Position numbers and translations under genes: made by a program. The notes under the pieces were generated by a model, which worked only from the letters and a program-made list of their open reading frames with translations, was not told the DNA's origin and did no database searches. This document shows positions 52,547 to 55,988 of a stretch of DNA of 55,988 nucleotides, one piece after another; position 1 is the stretch's first letter, and every line of letters starts with the position of its first letter. This stretch comes from Microvirga calopogonii (GTDB lineage: Bacteria; Pseudomonadota; Alphaproteobacteria; Rhizobiales; Beijerinckiaceae), in the NCBI RefSeq assembly GCF_003347665.1, contig NZ_QDGA01000031.1, positions 1-55,988 of the forward strand, read 5' to 3'.

Positions 52547-53818
52547 ATGAGCTACAAAAAGCTGATGCTTGCGGCTGCCTGCGCGATCACCGCCTCATGC
52601 AGCGGAATGACTGCGGCACTCGCCGACGTGACCGTCAGGATGCTGCATGTCGAACAGAACCCGCAGGTTACCGGATTCTGGAACGACATCGCCCGACGCT
52701 ACGAGGCCTCCCATCCGGGCGTGAAGGTGGACGTTCAATATCTCGAAAACGAGGCCTACAAGAAGAAGCTGACCACGCTCCTGCAATCGTCGGACCGGCC
52801 GAACATCATCTACAGTTGGGCAGGAGGCGTCCTGCGCGATCAGATCAAGGCCGGGGTCATCGAGGACTTGACGCCTGTCATGGATGCTCCCTGGAAGGCG
52901 CGCTTCGTTCCGGCCGCGGTGCAAGCCTACACCGTCAACGACAAGATTTACGGCGTGCCGATGCACACGGCACAGGTGGGTTTCTTCTACAACAAGGATC
53001 TATTCGCGAAGGCGGGCGTGGACGCATCCTCGATCAAGACCTGGGATGACCTGCTCGGTGCGGTGAAGAAGCTGCAGGCTGCCGGGATCACGCCGATCAT
53101 CACTGGTGGAGCCGACAAATGGCCGATCCATTTCTATTGGTCGCATCTGGCGATCAGGATCGGCGGTAAGGACGCTTTCGAGGCCGCCTTGCGCGGCGAG
53201 GGCAAGGGCTTTGCCGACACGACCTTCGTCAAGGCCGGTGAAGTGTTCAAGCAACTGGTGGACCTCAAGCCGTTCCAGGCCGGCTTCCTCGGAGCAACCT
53301 ATCCTCAATCGGCAGGACAGTTCGGCGACGGCAAGGGCGCGATGATGCTCATGCTGAACGGGCTCCTCAATACCATGAAAGCCAACTCGGCCGACAAGGT
53401 TGGCATTCCCGATGACAAGCTGGGCTGGTTTCCTTTCCCGACGATTGCAGGCGGCAAAGGTGATCCGAGCGATACCCTTGGCGGTTTGAACGGTTGGCTG
53501 GTGACGAAAGGATCGCCCAAGGAAGCCGCAGACTTTCTGAAGTTCTTCTCGGAAGCGGAAAACCAGCGTCAAGCGGCCGAGCGCGGTTTCTACATCCCGG
53601 TCGTCATCGGCACCCAGGATGCGATCAAGAACCCGATCCTGCGCCAGATTGCGGAGAATGTTTCCAAGTCCAAGTATCACCAGCTCTATTATGATCAGAT
53701 GCTCGGCCCATCGGTCGGCGCGGTGGTCAATGACATCTCGGCCGATCTCGCCGCCGGACGCATGAAACCGACGGAAGCGGCCGAGGCCGTCCAACAAGCC
53801 TGGGAACTCGCCCAGTAA
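52547..53818 (+). CDS. Sugar ABC transporter substrate-binding protein
   Basis: A 423-aa periplasmic binding protein of family 1 (MalE/UgpB type). Signal peptide MLAAACAITASCSGMTAALA with a mature start near ADVTVRM. The core reads VTVRMLHVEQNPQVTGFWND, then IARRYEASHPGVKVDVQYLE and GVPMHTAQVGFFYNKDLFAK. It captures an oligosaccharide or sugar and hands it to the permeases. GAGGAG before the ATG. A hairpin at 53833-53857 follows, as is common when the binding protein is made in excess. Confidence 0.92.
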   Translation: MSYKKLMLAAACAITASCSGMTAALADVTVRMLHVEQNPQVTGFWNDIARRYEASHPGVKVDVQYLENEAYKKKLTTLLQSSDRPNIIYSWAGGVLRDQIKAGVIEDLTPVMDAPWKARFVPAAVQAYTVNDKIYGVPMHTAQVGFFYNKDLFAKAGVDASSIKTWDDLLGAVKKLQAAGITPIITGGADKWPIHFYWSHLAIRIGGKDAFEAALRGEGKGFADTTFVKAGEVFKQLVDLKPFQAGFLGATYPQSAGQFGDGKGAMMLMLNGLLNTMKANSADKVGIPDDKLGWFPFPTIAGGKGDPSDTLGGLNGWLVTKGSPKEAADFLKFFSEAENQRQAAERGFYIPVVIGTQDAIKNPILRQIAENVSKSKYHQLYYDQMLGPSVGAVVNDISADLAAGRMKPTEAAEAVQQAWELAQ

Positions 53819-53832
53819 ACTGGCCAAATCCC

Positions 53833-53857
53833 GGAAGAGCGGCCGGGCCGCTCTTCC
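53833..53857 (+). terminator. Hairpin between binding protein and permease genes
   Basis: A 10-bp perfect stem (GGAAGAGCGG / CCGCTCTTCC) with CCGGG loop (extendable to 12 bp), 15 nt after the binding-protein stop, without a T-run. Likely protects the upstream mRNA and lowers expression of the permeases. Confidence 0.65.
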
Positions 53858-53882
53858 CTGCCGCAAGTTCAGGGAGGGAATG

Positions 53883-54821
53883 ATGGCTACGAGTGTCACG
53901 GGTGGGACGGCGAAGGCTGTCTTCCAAGCACCCTCATGGTTGCGGGCGTCCTCGACAAGTATTGGCGGATCAACGGCCATCGTGCTGCTGTTCCTGCCTC
54001 CGGCGCTGTTTCTCTTCACTCTCTTCGTCGCGCTGCCGATGGGCGAAGCCGCCTGGTATAGTTTCTATAACTGGAACGGGTATGGAGCGCCGACCGACTT
54101 CGTCGGATGGCGGAACTTCGAACTCCTGTTCGCGAACCGTGCGTTTCGCATCGCGCTGACGAACAATCTGCTCATCATCGTGGTGTCGCTGGCGATCCAG
54201 CTCCCGCTTGCCTTGGGAACGGCCATCCTCCTGGCCGACCACGTGCGGGGGACGGCAACCTTCCGGCTTATCTTCTTCCTGCCCTACATCCTTGCGGAAA
54301 TCGCCGCAGGTCTCATCTGGCGCTTCGTCTACGACGGCGAGTACGGCCTTTTCGCGAAGCTGTTGGAGCTGTTCGGCGCCGATCCGATCCACATTCTCGC
54401 CGAGCCGGATATCGCCATCTATGCCATCATGGTGGTCGTGATCTGGAAGTATTTCGGCTTCCACATGATGCTGTACATCGCCGGCCTCCAGCAGATCGAC
54501 CGCAGCCTGTACGAGGCCGCGCATATCGACGGCGCGACGGGCTGGCAGATCTTCCGGCGGATCACGGTGCCGCTCCTCGGGTCAACGATCCGGCTTTCCG
54601 TCTTCTTTGCCATCCTCGGATCGATCCAGCTCTTCGACCTCATCATGCCGCTGACCAAGGGTGGTCCCTCGGACAGCACCCAGACCATGGTGACCTATCT
54701 CTACACTTACGGTGTCACCAGAACGAGGATCGGCTTCGGCAGTGCGGTCGGGGTGGTTCTGTTCCTGATCTGCGTCGTGTTCGCCTTCGGCTACAAACGG
54801 GTCCTCATGCGCCATGACTAG
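53883..54821 (+). CDS. Sugar ABC transporter permease (MalF type)
   Basis: A 312-aa permease with six helices. The conserved EAA loop reads EAAHIDGATGWQIFRRITVP. GGGAGGGA upstream favours the second of two adjacent ATGs (53880 / 53883). It overlaps the next permease by 8 nt. With that partner and the ATPase it makes the importer. Confidence 0.92.
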   Translation: MATSVTGGTAKAVFQAPSWLRASSTSIGGSTAIVLLFLPPALFLFTLFVALPMGEAAWYSFYNWNGYGAPTDFVGWRNFELLFANRAFRIALTNNLLIIVVSLAIQLPLALGTAILLADHVRGTATFRLIFFLPYILAEIAAGLIWRFVYDGEYGLFAKLLELFGADPIHILAEPDIAIYAIMVVVIWKYFGFHMMLYIAGLQQIDRSLYEAAHIDGATGWQIFRRITVPLLGSTIRLSVFFAILGSIQLFDLIMPLTKGGPSDSTQTMVTYLYTYGVTRTRIGFGSAVGVVLFLICVVFAFGYKRVLMRHD

Positions 54822-55665
54822 CACCGCTGCCCGCTACGATACGCCGGTCACCATCGCCCCGGTCCTTCGCTATGCCATTCTCTTCATCATCGCCGGAGGC
54901 GTGTTGATCCCCTTGCTGACCACGGCCTTGGGCGGGTTCAAGTCGCTCGGTGACCTGAGAGTCAATCCTTTCGGCTTACCAAGCCAATGGGAATGGATGA
55001 ACTACTGGGAGATCCTTGCCAGCGGCCGTTACTGGCAGCTGATGGGGAACTCCCTGATCATCGCGGTCCTGACGGTCATCCTGACCGTTGCCACGTCCGC
55101 GATGGCCGCCTTCGTGTTCGTGCATGTCCGTTTCTTCGGCGCGACTTTCCTCCTGAACTATCTGCTTCTCGGGTTGATGTTTCCGGCTGCCACCGCGATC
55201 CTGCCGCTCTTCATCAAGATCCGTGATCTCGGTCTTCTCGACACCTACTGGGGCGTGGTGCTGCCCCAGGTCGCCTTTGGCCTGGCAATGAGCATCCTCC
55301 TGTTCCGCAACTCCTTCCGGCAGATGCCGAAAGACCTCTTCGAGGCGGCCGTGATCGACGGCTGCGGCTACTTCCGGTTCTTCTGGCATGTGATCCTGCC
55401 GTTGTCGCGCCCGATTCTCGCGACGGTGTCAGTCATCGTCTTCGTTCACAGTTGGAACAACTACCTTCTCCCGCTGGTCGTGCTGAACCGCGATACGCTC
55501 TATCCATGGCCTCTCGGGATCATGGTCTATCAGGGCGAGTTTTCCACGGACTGGAACCTTATCCTGGCGTTCATCACGCTGACGATCCTGCCGGCGATCA
55601 TCATGTTCTTCGCGGCACAAAAGCACATCGTCGCGGGACTGATGGCGGGGTCGGTCAAAGGGTGA
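54814..55665 (+). CDS. Sugar ABC transporter permease (MalG type)
   Basis: A 283-aa permease with six helices; the EAA loop is EAAVIDGCGYFRFFWHVILP. It overlaps the upstream permease by 8 nt. Its C-terminal GLMAGSVKG end is typical of the MalG-type subunit. Confidence 0.92.
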   Translation: MTSTAARYDTPVTIAPVLRYAILFIIAGGVLIPLLTTALGGFKSLGDLRVNPFGLPSQWEWMNYWEILASGRYWQLMGNSLIIAVLTVILTVATSAMAAFVFVHVRFFGATFLLNYLLLGLMFPAATAILPLFIKIRDLGLLDTYWGVVLPQVAFGLAMSILLFRNSFRQMPKDLFEAAVIDGCGYFRFFWHVILPLSRPILATVSVIVFVHSWNNYLLPLVVLNRDTLYPWPLGIMVYQGEFSTDWNLILAFITLTILPAIIMFFAAQKHIVAGLMAGSVKG

Positions 55666-55712
55666 GGATATGACTTGTCACGTCAGCGGACACAACCAGG
55701 GAAGACTTTGAT

Positions 55713-55988
55713 ATGGCCTCAGTAGAGATCCGCAACATCCGCAAGAATTTCGGCACGGTACCGGTCATTCACGGCGTGTCGATCGACATTCAGGACGGGG
55801 AGTTCGTGATCCTCGTCGGGCCGTCGGGATGCGGTAAATCCACCCTGCTGCGCATGATCGCCGGGCTTGAGAACATCTCCGGCGGCGAGCTGCGCATCGG
55901 CCCGAAGGTGGTCAACGACGTGCCGCCGAAAGAGCGCGACATCGCCATGGTGTTCCAGAACTATGCGCTCTACCCGCATATGACGGTG
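55713..55988 (+). CDS. Sugar ABC transporter ATPase, partial (runs off the end)
   Basis: The first 92 residues of a UgpC/MsmK-type ATPase: [20 protein letters not shown], Walker A in [20 protein letters not shown], and the Q-loop region [20 protein letters not shown]. The gene continues beyond the window. It lies 47 nt after the MalG-type gene. Confidence 0.93.
   Translation, partial: MASVEIRNIRKNFGTVPVIHGVSIDIQDGEFVILVGPSGCGKSTLLRMIAGLENISGGELRIGPKVVNDVPPKERDIAMVFQNYALYPHMTV

Noticed and set aside
1..55988. CRISPR arrays, phage islands, restriction or toxin-antitoxin systems, tRNA and rRNA genes
   Set aside because: I looked for regularly spaced repeats, cloverleaf-like sequence, integrases and known defence motifs and saw none. 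The 45-51 kb repeats are not spaced regularly and have no cas genes nearby.

Overview
The window reads as chromosome of a GC-rich alphaproteobacterium, most likely Hyphomicrobiales close to Methylobacteriaceae (Microvirga or Methylobacterium type). The reasons are DUF6894, DUF6766, DUF6502/DUF5666 and DUF2382 proteins, a hemP-hmuTUV / heme receptor / hutX locus, EcfG-type general-stress promoters, and dispersed intergenic repeats of a style common in that order. I saw no rRNA, tRNA or CRISPR. All assignments come from reading the sequence by eye; no search was run.

Layout. 0.1-2.9 kb: an IS1380-type transposase beside a decayed serine hydrolase gene, then a cupin. 3.2-17 kb: an envelope and stress region with Gly/Asn-rich exported proteins, a transglutaminase-like peptidase, two CheY-like receivers, several tiny membrane proteins, a CorA-type channel, a coupled DUF6502-DUF5666 pair, a YidB-type protein, two DUF2382 (YsnF) proteins and a DUF6766 protein. 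Three exact GGAAC-N16-CGTT promoters and three near matches lie just upstream of genes here, so much of this stretch is probably part of the PhyR/EcfG general stress regulon. 17.5-35 kb: organic-acid metabolism. This holds a quinone-reductase-like MDR, an IclR regulator, an MFS exporter, an FMN 2-hydroxyacid oxidase, a LysR regulator, and then an operon of 2-hydroxyacid dehydrogenase, RraA-type aldolase, tripartite tricarboxylate transporter (TctC-B-A), a second 2-hydroxyacid dehydrogenase and a glycerate kinase start. The kinase is cut off and fused to a headless, frameshifted malic enzyme. A second IclR regulator diverges from an anion:cation-symporter-type MFS permease. 35.3-36.4 kb: two small exported proteins.

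36.5-42.8 kb: a heme-uptake locus in two divergent arms, hemP-hmuT-hmuU-hmuV on the minus strand and receptor-heme oxygenase-hutX on the plus strand, around a control region with two Irr/ICE-like boxes. hemP (56 aa) is a very short gene found by hand translation. 43-49 kb: an NmrA-like reductase pseudogene, a second CorA, a divergent aldo/keto reductase and Bcr/CflA transporter, a SnoaL-like protein, a 47-aa membrane protein, and a dense cluster of palindromic intergenic repeats. 49.2-56 kb: a carbohydrate locus of ThuA-domain protein, Gfo/Idh/MocA dehydrogenase and ROK regulator (minus strand), diverging from a sugar ABC transporter (binding protein, two permeases, ATPase running off the end). 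Matching boxes exactly 120 bp apart in the divergent promoter are candidate ROK operators.

No wholly new defence or biosynthetic system is evident. The most promising leads are the stress-promoter set over unknown small proteins, the GGRR-tailed Gly/Asn-rich exported proteins, and the TctCBA operon with two dehydrogenases and an aldolase. The window also shows four decayed loci (serine hydrolase, glycerate kinase/malic enzyme, histidine kinase fragment, NmrA-like reductase).
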